NCBI GenBank assembly: GCA_937892735.1
Contig: CALBGL010000033.1
Span: forward strand, 1 to 21,980
Origin: an uncultured Clostridia bacterium
GTDB lineage: Bacteria > Bacillota > Clostridia > Lachnospirales > Bianqueaceae
Reading direction: 5' to 3'
DNA: 21,980 nucleotides
Shown here: in pieces, positions 6,384 through 12,950 of the stretch
Numbering within the stretch: the first letter of the stretch is position 1
How the letters are laid out: each line of letters opens with the position of its first letter
Made by a program: the position numbers and the translations under genes
Notes under the pieces: generated by a model
Told to the model about the DNA's origin: nothing
Databases searched by the model: none
The model's input: the letters and a program-made list of their open reading frames with translations, nothing else

Positions 6384-6599
6384 TTAGCCAACGACCTGTA
6401 CGTTTACCGCACGCATCTTGCTGCTGTTCTTAGGGTCAGCTTCTACGTCGAAGGTAACCTTCTGGCCCTCATTCAGGGTCTTGAAGCCATCCACCATGAT
6501 AGAAGAGAAATGAACGAATACATCGTCACCGCCTTCATCATTTGAGATGAAGCCGTAACCCTTCTCGGCGTTGAACCATTTCACAGTACCGGAATTCAT
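6384..6599 (-). CDS. cspA: Cold-shock domain protein
   Basis: The 71-residue product [19 protein letters not shown], then a segment with DVFVHFSSI and [10 protein letters not shown], is a single cold-shock domain. The RNP-1 (K-G-Y-G-F-I) and RNP-2 (V-F-V-H-F) nucleic-acid-binding motifs are intact. Such proteins bind single-stranded RNA and act as RNA chaperones. The open frame extends nine codons upstream, but an AGGAGG site seven bases before the internal ATG fixes the start at 6599. The promoter lies about 125 bp away, leaving a long 5' leader like those that mediate cold induction. The gene letter within the csp family is a guess; the domain is certain. Confidence 0.95.
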   Translation of the reverse strand: MNSGTVKWFNAEKGYGFISNDEGGDDVFVHFSSIMVDGFKTLNEGQKVTFDVEADPKNSSKMRAVNVQVVG

Positions 6600-6721
6600 G
6601 AAAACACCTCCTTTGATAGATTGCATCGAACTGTATCAAAAAATCACATATTATGTAAGCCAATAATGTAATACTGACCTACAGAACATATGAAATCAAT
6701 GAGACATCTGGATACAGTTAC

Positions 6722-6750
6722 AATATACAATATCTTTTATGAAAAGTCAA
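6722..6750 (-). promoter_or_regulatory. Promoter of the cold-shock gene with long 5' leader
   Basis: On the minus strand TTGACT (6745-6750) is followed by a 17-bp spacer and TATATT (6722-6727). Transcription would begin near 6715 and leave roughly 115 nt of leader before the start codon, a usual feature of cold-induced csp mRNAs. Confidence 0.8.
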
Positions 6751-6810
6751 GAGGAAAAAATAAAATTTGATACAATCTGTGCGATCCTAGAAAAAAATAT
6801 CTAGGTATGG

Positions 6811-7030
6811 TATAATAGGCGTGGTTTGACAGTTTTCTATGACGTAGCAATTGAACCACGCCTCGAGTTTGCCGCCAAGGGGCGTCAAACTCCGAAGGAA
6901 GTCTCGTTGTGGTATAATAGGCGTGGCATGGCAGATTTCTGGATCATAGAGATCGAGCCACGCCTTGAGATGCCCGCCAGAGGGCGTGCATCTCCGAAAA
7001 CCGTTTGTGCTTGTGGTATAATAGGCGTGG
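6811..7030 (+). repeat. Promoter-containing hairpin repeat element, two tandem units (B, C) and a third -10 box
   Basis: Units begin at TATAAT 6811 and 6913, and a third TATAAT-A-GGCGTGG starts at 7017, giving periods of 102 and 104 bp. Each full unit has an extended -10, GGCGTGG/CCACGCC outer arms, an inner stem, and a second hairpin: GAGTTTG/CAAACTC with CGCC/GGCG in B, GAGATGC/GCATCTC with CGCC/GGCG in C. The arm sequences differ between units while pairing is kept. The last -10 box, at 7017-7022, lies 93 bp upstream of the nitroreductase start and probably serves it. The other part of the gap (6600-6810) holds the cold-shock leader and promoter. Confidence 0.8.
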
Positions 7031-7114
7031 CAATAGACAAGACAGCGTTCTATTATCATAAAGAGCTGAGCTATGCTTGACATATGCTGGATATGGAGAA
7101 AGGAGAGACCAAAC

Positions 7115-7870
7115 ATGGGAAGATGGGATCTACTGCGCGGACCTAGGAAGGACGGCACAGACAAGGGGAGCGAAGAACAACAGGGAATCGCACAGCCGGC
7201 GCTGGAAGTGATTCGAGGTCGGGGTATGGAGATTTCACTGCCAACAGATTTTGAAAATGTGGCAGTTCGTCGGGATGTTTTGCAGATTTTGGAAGGACGG
7301 CGCAGCGTGCGTCAGTATAGTGAGCAGCCCCTTTCTCTGGCAGAGCTTTCTTTTCTGCTGTGGTATACGCAGGGAACGAAAAAGATCGTCGGAAGATCTA
7401 AGAAAGCTGCGTTTAAGACCGTCCCCTCGGCAGGGGCCAGACATCCGCTGGAATGTTATGTCGCGGTACAGCGAGTGGAGGGGATGGAACCAGGGTTGTA
7501 TCATTATCGTTCTCTATCCCATCAGTTAGAAAAAGTATACGAAATGGGGGATATTTCGCAAAAACTTGCTGAGGCGGCGTACGATCAGGAATACATCAAA
7601 ACGGCGCCCATTACGCTGATCTGGACCGCCATTCCGGAGCGAACGTATTGGAGATATCCGGATCAGGCGGAAAAGTATGTGTTGTTAGATGCGGGGCACG
7701 TTTGTGAGAACCTATATTTGGCTTGTGGGGTTATTGACTGCGGAACTTGCGCCATTGGGCACTATCGGCAGCAGAAAGCGGATCAGCTGGTGGGAGTGGA
7801 CGGTGAGGAAGAACTGGTCATCTATATGGCGCCGGTTGGCAAGAAGAAAGAAGAGGGGGGAGAGGCGTGA
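7115..7870 (+). CDS. SagB-type nitroreductase family oxidoreductase
   Basis: The 251-residue flavoprotein of the nitroreductase fold has R-R-S-V-R-Q-Y (62-68), the FMN-phosphate-binding start of the family. The segment P-S-A-G-A-R-H-P-L-E-C-Y-V (flavin and substrate side), L-L-D-A-G-H-V-C-E-N-L-Y-L-A and a C-terminal VIYMAPVGKK are the pattern of SagB-type dehydrogenase domains. SagB proteins oxidise azolines in peptide natural products, but stand-alone members also exist with unknown small-molecule substrates. The start at 7115 has AAAGGAGAG upstream, while the 14 extra upstream codons have none. Its stop overlaps the start of the ABC exporter gene by 4 bp, so the two are translationally coupled. 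No precursor peptide or cyclodehydratase gene is seen nearby, so a peptide-modifying role is not supported here. Confidence 0.85.
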   Translation: MGRWDLLRGPRKDGTDKGSEEQQGIAQPALEVIRGRGMEISLPTDFENVAVRRDVLQILEGRRSVRQYSEQPLSLAELSFLLWYTQGTKKIVGRSKKAAFKTVPSAGARHPLECYVAVQRVEGMEPGLYHYRSLSHQLEKVYEMGDISQKLAEAAYDQEYIKTAPITLIWTAIPERTYWRYPDQAEKYVLLDAGHVCENLYLACGVIDCGTCAIGHYRQQKADQLVGVDGEEELVIYMAPVGKKKEEGGEA

Positions 7871-9597
7871 AGATGCTCTGGAGACTGAGCCGTGAGGCCA
7901 TACGATACCGCAAACTCTATGTGGTGGCCATCCTTTCCACGCTGGGCTTGACGGCCGTCAACCTGACTGCGCCCCGCGCCCTATCTGCGATGACGGGCAT
8001 CGTGGAACGGGGAATGGATGCGTCATCGTTTCAAACCATTGGATATCTGACGGTTCTGCTCATTTTACTATACCTGCTTCGTGTCGTATTTCGCTTTTTA
8101 AGCAACTACTTGGCGCACAAGGCGGCCTGGTATTTGGTAGGCGATCTGCGAACCAAGGTTTATGACAAATTGGAACGTCTGGATCTCGGATTTTTCCATG
8201 ACAAACAAACAGGAGACCTGATGAGTCGTGTAGTTAATGATACCCGGGATTTCGAACTGCTCTATGCTCACATCATTCCGGAGATGATTACAAACCTAGT
8301 GACATTTCTGGGGGTACTCGCGATTCTGCTGACTATCAACTGGCGGCTGGCGCTTCTGACATGCTGTCCCATCCCGCTGATTCTTGCCTCGGGAGTGATC
8401 TTCGCCAAAAAAGTGCGGCCCTACTTTCGTATTTCTCAGAAGAAGATGGGAGAACTCAACGGTAAGCTGCAGGATAACTTATCCGGGATTCATGAGATCC
8501 AGTCCTTTGGACAGGAGGCATATGAGACAGGACGGGTCGATGAGAAGAATTTTGATCATGTGAAGGCGATGCTGAAGGCCCTCAAAATCAGCGCCGTATT
8601 TCACCCTTCCGTAGAATTTATTTCGTCTATAGGTACGATTCTGGTGGTTGCTTTTGGCGGATACCTGGCATACCAGGGAAATCTTTCGGTGGAGGATATC
8701 GTCGCTTTCATGCTCTATCTGAGCCTGTTCTATACGCCGATCTCAGGATTGGCCACACTGCTGGAGAACATGCAGCAGTCCATGGCAGGGGCCGAACGCG
8801 TGATGATGATCCTGGACACGTCCTGTGAGATCCAGAATCGGCCCGGTGCCCATGACCTGCAGAATATCGCTGGCGAAATCACCTTTGAACATGTGAGTTT
8901 CGCGTATCAGGAGGGGGCCCCGGTGCTTGAGGATATCTCCTTCACCTGTCCGCCGGGCAGTATGATTGCGCTAGTAGGGCCTACAGGGGTGGGAAAAACG
9001 ACACTGACGCAGTTGATTTCTCACTTTTATGAACCTACTTCCGGGCGGATCCTGATCGACGGGCAGGACATCCAGGATGTGACCATAGAAAGCCTGCGCA
9101 GGAACATATCCCCAGTACTTCAGGATACATTTTTATTCAATGGTACAATCGAGGAAAATATCGGATATGCGAGGCCAGAGGCAAGCCGCCAGGAAATCGT
9201 GGAAGCGGCCCGCGCCGCCAATATTCATGAGGACATCGAGAACATGCCGGACGGCTATGGGACGCAGGTAGGGGAACGCGGCATCCGGTTATCCGGCGGA
9301 CAGAAACAGCGGATTGCCATAGCGCGCGCTATTCTACGGCGTTCTCCTATCATCATTCTGGATGAGGCGACCGCGTCTGTCGATGTGGAGACGGAGCGAC
9401 AGATTCAAAAGGCCATTGGCGCGATCGCGGGCAAACGGACAATTGTCGCCATTGCACATCGGCTCTCTACAATCCGTTGGGCCGATCAGATTCTGGTCAT
9501 CCAGGAGGGTCGCATCGTGGAGGCTGGGAATCATGAGCAGCTTCTTCAGAAGAATGGCATTTATGCCAGGATGTATCGGGTACAGATGGAAGCTTAG
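7867..9597 (+). CDS. ABC exporter, fused permease-ATPase (ABCB/MsbA type)
   Basis: This 576-residue half-transporter has about six membrane segments over residues 15-300 and a nucleotide-binding domain with Walker A GPTGVGKT (371-378), Q-loop region VLQDTFLFNGTI, signature LSGGQ (475-479), Walker B IIILDEATASVD and the AHRLSTI switch region. All catalytic residues look intact, so it could act as a homodimer exporting lipids, drugs or peptides. There is no peptidase C39 domain at the N-terminus, which argues against a bacteriocin-processing exporter. The GTG start overlaps the nitroreductase stop; an ATG two codons later (7873) is an alternative. No terminator was found before the next ORF. 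The substrate is unknown. Confidence 0.9.
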   Translation: MKMLWRLSREAIRYRKLYVVAILSTLGLTAVNLTAPRALSAMTGIVERGMDASSFQTIGYLTVLLILLYLLRVVFRFLSNYLAHKAAWYLVGDLRTKVYDKLERLDLGFFHDKQTGDLMSRVVNDTRDFELLYAHIIPEMITNLVTFLGVLAILLTINWRLALLTCCPIPLILASGVIFAKKVRPYFRISQKKMGELNGKLQDNLSGIHEIQSFGQEAYETGRVDEKNFDHVKAMLKALKISAVFHPSVEFISSIGTILVVAFGGYLAYQGNLSVEDIVAFMLYLSLFYTPISGLATLLENMQQSMAGAERVMMILDTSCEIQNRPGAHDLQNIAGEITFEHVSFAYQEGAPVLEDISFTCPPGSMIALVGPTGVGKTTLTQLISHFYEPTSGRILIDGQDIQDVTIESLRRNISPVLQDTFLFNGTIEENIGYARPEASRQEIVEAARAANIHEDIENMPDGYGTQVGERGIRLSGGQKQRIAIARAILRRSPIIILDEATASVDVETERQIQKAIGAIAGKRTIVAIAHRLSTIRWADQILVIQEGRIVEAGNHEQLLQKNGIYARMYRVQMEA

Positions 9598-9650
9598 ACC
9601 CAGGTACCGTATGGATTATTATTGGTGCAGCATTACTTATCATTAGCATC

Positions 9651-10016
9651 GTGGTATTGGTGATAACGCAATGGGATAAAAATAAAGGACAACCGTTGCA
9701 AGGGCCTTACCGATCCAATCCGACGCCAAAAACGCCAGGAGAAGAGAATGTAGCCTACTGTTCTCATTGTGGAGCGAAGCTAAAGCCGAATGCGAATTTC
9801 TGCCCTTATTGCGGCTCTCAGGTGAGAGAGGCTGTCAATCAGCCAGCAGAAACATCTCAGGAGTCAGCAAAAGAGCCTTTTGTAGCAGAAAAAGAGGTAC
9901 GCACACTAGAAGAAATCAGACAGGATGATCTGAAAGGGTGGCTAATAGCGCTGTTATGTGTGTGTGGTTTGATCGGCTGTGGAGCCTTATTATATATTTT
10001 TAGCTATATGCAGTAG
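9651..10016 (+). pseudogene. Zinc-ribbon membrane protein, 5' end uncertain (possible truncated gene)
   Basis: From the only in-frame start (GTG 9651) the product is 121 residues: the end of a hydrophobic stretch, a linker, a zinc ribbon with Cys37-x2-Cys40 and Cys51-x2-Cys54 (YCSHCGAKLKPNANFCPYCG), an acidic linker and a C-terminal membrane helix (about 96-117). The same frame stays open upstream to 9537 and from 9603 encodes PGTVWIIIGAALLIIS, clearly the first half of a membrane helix. No ATG, GTG or TTG lies between 9537 and 9651, and no ribosome site precedes 9651. The natural start seems to have been lost, perhaps by a deletion joining it to the ABC exporter end. It may instead be translated from the GTG in shortened form. 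Confidence 0.6.
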
Positions 10017-10019
10017 TTA

Positions 10020-10699
10020 TTACCCCAACAGCGACATTCCCCCATAATAAGTTAAAACTGCCCCCACTAGTACGATAGCCATCGGAACGATGTATGTGGA
10101 CACTCGCCCAAGAATATGTTCTAATTTTTGTATCGCTTTTGTCTCCTGCAGCCGATGATATCCGAGATACAGCAATATGGCGGCAGTACATAGATCAGAT
10201 CATAAATCAGGATAAAGAAAAATACCATCGGGAAGGGATAGTGATAACTGGTCAGAAGTGCTAGAAATCCCCAATAGGGCAGCGCGCTGGTGAGTTCTAC
10301 GGTGCAAAAGGCGGCGCCCAGGAGAAAAAGCGATGCGGGGGAGAGGCGATCAAGCGCCTTGAAAGACTCATCTCCCGGGCTTGTTTTCGTACTGCGAATT
10401 TTTCGAATCCGGCAGATTCCCAGCACGAAACATAAGATGCCGGCAATCAACATCATGCTGCAAACGGGAACAGGATATCTCGCAGTGATGAAGGAGAGCC
10501 ATCCAGCCACCCAGGCGGCCATGCCATAATACACGGCAAGTCCCAGAATCAAATTGGTCAGACCGATCCCCAGAATAAAAAAACAGATGTGCCGTTTTGT
10601 CTTCATCATGGATTGTAAGATCATCTGCTGTGCAATGGTGGATGGATTCAAACTATCCAGAAAACAGGTTGTGACGGTAGTTCCTAGAAGCAATAACAT
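10020..10699 (-). pseudogene. GAP/LysE-like membrane protein gene with a one-base frameshift
   Basis: From ATG 10699 (AGGAGG eight bases upstream) the frame encodes a polytopic membrane protein with LDSLNPSTIAQQMIL near the N-terminus, typical of the GAP (Sap) family of small exporters related to LysE. The frame hits a missense tail and stop at 10121. Shifting by one base at about 10173-10180 restores a natural continuation: LLYLGYHRLQETKAIQKLEH, then a last membrane helix and YYGGMSLLG, with a stop at 10020-10022. The region is 680 bp, one short of 227 codons, so a single deleted base explains it. The corrected product would be 226 residues with about six membrane helices. Genuine pseudogene and sequencing error cannot be told apart here. 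It is convergent with the zinc-ribbon ORF. Confidence 0.85.
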
Positions 10700-10738
10700 A
10701 AAATAAACCTCCTGTTTCCGAGCCCATATAGCGCGGAC

Positions 10739-10797
10739 AAAAAAATAAGCGCCTGTTTCGTATCTTCATGGCCTAATGATACGAAACAGGCGCTTAT
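10739..10797 (-). terminator. Long intrinsic terminator between a promoter and the GAP-family gene (attenuator or small RNA end)
   Basis: Perfect 20-bp arms, 10745-10764 and 10778-10797 (AAGCGCCTGTTTCGTATC type), enclose a 13-nt loop. On the minus strand the hairpin runs into seven T residues. It lies 40 bp upstream of the GAP-family start codon and about 40 nt downstream of the predicted transcription start, so most transcripts from that promoter should stop here unless something prevents it. Confidence 0.85.
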
Positions 10798-10842
10798 GCT
10801 TGCCCGGCGGCAAGAAATTGGCTCTTGACTTTTGTAACAATC

Positions 10843-10871
10843 AGTATATCACAACTCGCTCCCGGTGTCAA
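10843..10871 (-). promoter_or_regulatory. Strong promoter upstream of the terminator leader
   Basis: On the minus strand TTGACA (10866-10871) is followed by a 17-bp spacer and TATACT (10843-10848), just past the stop codon of the DUF6485 gene. Transcription would start near 10836. The leader has a CTTGCC-GCC-GGCAAG hairpin and then the long terminator. Confidence 0.8.
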
Positions 10872-10876
10872 AGGTC

Positions 10877-11074
10877 TTATGGAATCAATCCATGATCCCG
10901 GGCAAGAGCCTCGATACTCCGGTCATATGTCGCTTCCGCTTCTTTCGAAAAAAAACATCCCGGTACACCCTCATTATGTTCGCGATGATGCGCAACACAA
11001 GCACAGCATTTTCCATGCCTAGGACAGTCGTATGTACAAGGACATGGACGATGGTTATCACATGAAATCGGCAT
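10877..11074 (-). CDS. DUF6485 family cysteine-rich protein
   Basis: The 65-residue protein MPISCDNHRPCPCTYDCPRH is followed by GKCCACVAHHREHN and a segment with PGCFFSKEAEATYDRSIEAL. It has eight cysteines and matches the DUF6485 pattern (C-x-C-T-Y-x-x-C-P-R-x-G-x-C-C-x-C-V-A-x-H-R, then P-G-C-F-F and T-Y-D-R-S). The role is unknown; metal or iron-sulfur binding is plausible from the cysteines. The open frame extends 43 codons upstream inside the NUDIX gene, but AGGAGG eight bases before ATG 11074 marks the start. It begins one base after the NUDIX stop codon, so the two are co-transcribed. Confidence 0.88.
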   Translation of the reverse strand: MPISCDNHRPCPCTYDCPRHGKCCACVAHHREHNEGVPGCFFSKEAEATYDRSIEALARDHGLIP

Positions 11075-11075
11075 T

Positions 11076-11576
11076 TTATGATCCTCCTGTATAAAAATAG
11101 TTCTTGCGAAAAGAGGCCAGCGCGGTGTACTCGCGCAGATACGAGCCTCGCTGTACTTCTTTCTCCGCATGCTTAGCTCTATGAGAAAACAAAGCCATGG
11201 CATTATTCAGTGGCATCCAGCACAATTCCAGTCCCATTCGTTCCTCATAGGGAGTCAGATACGCCTGCGTTTGTCCAACAATCGAACAAACAAAATAATG
11301 ACTAATATACAGCCATTCCGGATACGTCTCGCGAACGGTCAGAAAATGCGTCAGCGGAACCACGCGATATCCGGTTTCCTCTGCCAACTCGCGGATGCAG
11401 CAGGCTTCCAGCGTCTCTGCCTCCTCTAGCTTTCCGCCTGGAATAAACCACTGATCGAGTTTTCTCATATACGTGAGCAGAACTTGATCCTTCGCCATGG
11501 CAATGCCACGGCAAGTTTCCCGCACATGATGCGTCGGGCCTGCATTTTCGTTTCCGCAAATCTCAATCGTCTCCAT
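11076..11576 (-). CDS. NUDIX hydrolase
   Basis: This 166-residue protein carries a complete Nudix box: Gly48, Glu54, Arg62-Glu63-Leu64, Glu66-Glu67 and Gly69 in the standard spacing, preceded by WFIPGGK. These residues bind magnesium and cleave nucleoside diphosphates linked to another group. The substrate cannot be told from sequence; the opening METIEICGNENAGPTHHVRE and Y-x-S-H-Y-F-V-C segment resemble a Firmicute subgroup seen as stand-alone housekeeping enzymes. The start is preceded by GGGAGAGG. A perfectly spaced promoter lies 30 bp upstream and the DUF6485 gene follows directly. Confidence 0.92.
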   Translation of the reverse strand: METIEICGNENAGPTHHVRETCRGIAMAKDQVLLTYMRKLDQWFIPGGKLEEAETLEACCIRELAEETGYRVVPLTHFLTVRETYPEWLYISHYFVCSIVGQTQAYLTPYEERMGLELCWMPLNNAMALFSHRAKHAEKEVQRGSYLREYTALASFRKNYFYTGGS

Positions 11577-11606
11577 AGCGCCCTCTCCCTTCTAAACACC
11601 CATTTT

Positions 11607-11635
11607 ATTGTAATACGACGCAGACAGAATGTCAA
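11607..11635 (-). promoter_or_regulatory. Promoter of the NUDIX-DUF6485 operon
   Basis: On the minus strand TTGACA (11630-11635) is followed by a 17-bp spacer and TACAAT (11607-11612), about 30 bp before the NUDIX start codon. Confidence 0.85.
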
Positions 11636-11839
11636 CGCCTTCAAAAGCCCTCTCCAAGTAAGGCATTTCCCTGCACAAGTATGAAAGTAAATGTTCGGAG
11701 ACGCCCATGGTATTCTTATAGTGCGTATAGTCTTTGAATAGAGCGTCTCCGTCCCCTGTATTGCAGAGGATACTCTTCTATACGTAAAACTTGAAAATTT
11801 CTCAGCAAAACAAAAAACAGAGCGTCTCACGGGGAGCGT

Positions 11840-12383
11840 GTATACGCTAAAAGCATCCTTTTGCGTATATAGAGTCGGCGCGCCTCGCAGGGGTGTATAC
11901 GCTATTTTTTCAAAAGCCCTCAGCGAAATAGTCGGTTTGCGTATACGGAGTCGGGTTGTATACGCTATTTTTTCAGAAGCCCCAGTGAAATAGTCAGTAT
12001 GCGTATACGGAGTCGGGTTGTATACGCTCCTTTTCCAGAAGTCCTCAGTGAAAGCATCGTTTTGCGTATACGGAGTCGGGTTGTATACGCTCTTTTCCCA
12101 AAAGCCCTCAGCGAAAGTCTCAGTTTGCGTATATAGAGTCGGCACGCCTTGTAGGGAGCTAGTATACGCTAAAAGTGACCTCTTGCGTATATAGAATCTG
12201 CGAGCATTGCAGGGGTTGTATACGCTCCTTTCCCAAAAGCCCTCAGCGAAATCATCATTTTGCGTATATAGATGTCAGCATGCCTTGCAGAGAGCTAGTA
12301 TACACTCTTTTCCCAAAAGCCCCAGCGAAATGATCCGTCTGCGTATACCAATATTAGGGCGTCTGCAGGGGCTTTGTATACAC
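11840..12383. repeat. Tandem array of nine GTATACGC / GCGTATAC units
   Basis: GTATACGC (or GTATACAC in the last two) starts at 11840, 11895, 11958, 12020, 12083, 12162, 12218, 12298 and 12376. Steps are 55, 63, 62, 63, 79, 56, 80 and 78 bp. Each of the first eight is followed by the inverse arm GCGTATA(C/T), near 11863, 11939, 12001, 12064, 12127, 12185, 12262 and 12341. Between arms the 62-80 bp units share CAAAAGCCCTCAGCGAAA; after the inverse arm a GGAGTCGGG-type link leads to the next unit. Three classes occur: about 55, 62-63 and 78-80 bp. Degenerate relatives (CAAAAGCCCTC at 11641; GGAGACGC/GCGTCTCC at 11697 and 11743) fill 11640-11839. The array fills most of the 961-bp gap between the NUDIX and DUF3842 promoters. 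No gene is supported. Confidence 0.85.
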
Positions 12384-12473
12384 AAGACACCCCGATACAC
12401 TTCCAGAAAGAATGGTATCGGCATCTTTTTTCTGTCGATTCATAGCCATCAAGGCATATACGCATACTCCATA

Positions 12474-12503
12474 TTGACAAGCAAGATGCTTTCTTGCTAT
12501 AAT
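12474..12503 (+). promoter_or_regulatory. Promoter of the DUF3842-lar-ABC operon with palindromic operator in the spacer
   Basis: TTGACA (12474-12479), an 18-bp spacer and TATAAT (12498-12503) precede the DUF3842 start by 34 bp. The spacer is almost entirely a perfect palindrome, AGCAAGA-N5-TCTTGCT (12480-12498), placed so that a bound dimer would block polymerase. A nickel- or cofactor-responsive repressor is a reasonable guess given the genes that follow, but no regulator gene is adjacent. Confidence 0.8.
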
Positions 12504-12537
12504 AAATAATGGCAAAAGACAAAAGGGAGGGAAGCGC

Positions 12538-12945
12538 ATGCAGGTCTTAGTGATCGATGGACAGGGTGGTGGCTTGGGTCGTCAGTTAGTGGCCGCCATT
12601 AAGGAGCGGTTCCCCGAGATAGAGGTTTTAGCTGTCGGCACGAACAGTATGGCCACTGCGGCGATGTTGCGCGCAGGAGCGGATCAGGCAGCCACGGGAG
12701 AGAATTCTGTAGTCGTCGCGTCCTCACGGGCGGAGGCCATCTTAGGCCCGATTGGGATTGTGATCGCTGATTCGATGATGGGAGAGATCACACCTCGTAT
12801 GGCGGTGTCCATTGGGCAGAGTCACGCAAAGAGGATCCTGATCCCGGTCAACCATTGCGATAACATTATCGTAGGAGTAGCGGAATCTTCGATGACTCGT
12901 AACGTGCAGAATGCCATGACGGCGCTGGAAGCGCTGATATCATAA
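12538..12945 (+). CDS. DUF3842 family protein
   Basis: The 135-residue soluble protein begins MQVLVIDGQGGGLGRQLVAA, a glycine-rich Rossmann-like nucleotide-binding loop, then has VLAVGTNSMATAAMLRAGAD, ATGENSVVV, a GPIGIVIADSMMGEITP segment and LIPVNHCDNIIVGV. This is the DUF3842 pattern of Clostridia, with no established biochemical role. It is the first gene after the palindrome-bearing promoter and stands directly ahead of larE, which suggests a part in nickel-pincer cofactor or metal homeostasis; that is guilt by association. GGGAGG precedes the ATG. Confidence 0.88.
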   Translation: MQVLVIDGQGGGLGRQLVAAIKERFPEIEVLAVGTNSMATAAMLRAGADQAATGENSVVVASSRAEAILGPIGIVIADSMMGEITPRMAVSIGQSHAKRILIPVNHCDNIIVGVAESSMTRNVQNAMTALEALIS

Positions 12946-12950
12946 GAAGA

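Noticed and set aside
11465..12145. 226-codon minus-strand frame with a repeating 21-residue pattern
   Set aside because: The period comes from the 63-bp DNA repeat (63 = 3 x 21). The frame changes unit to unit where spacing is not a multiple of three, overlaps the NUDIX gene out of frame, and has no ribosome site.
11840..12383. CRISPR array
   Set aside because: Link sequences between repeats are conserved rather than unique, units vary in length from 55 to 80 bp, and no cas gene is present.
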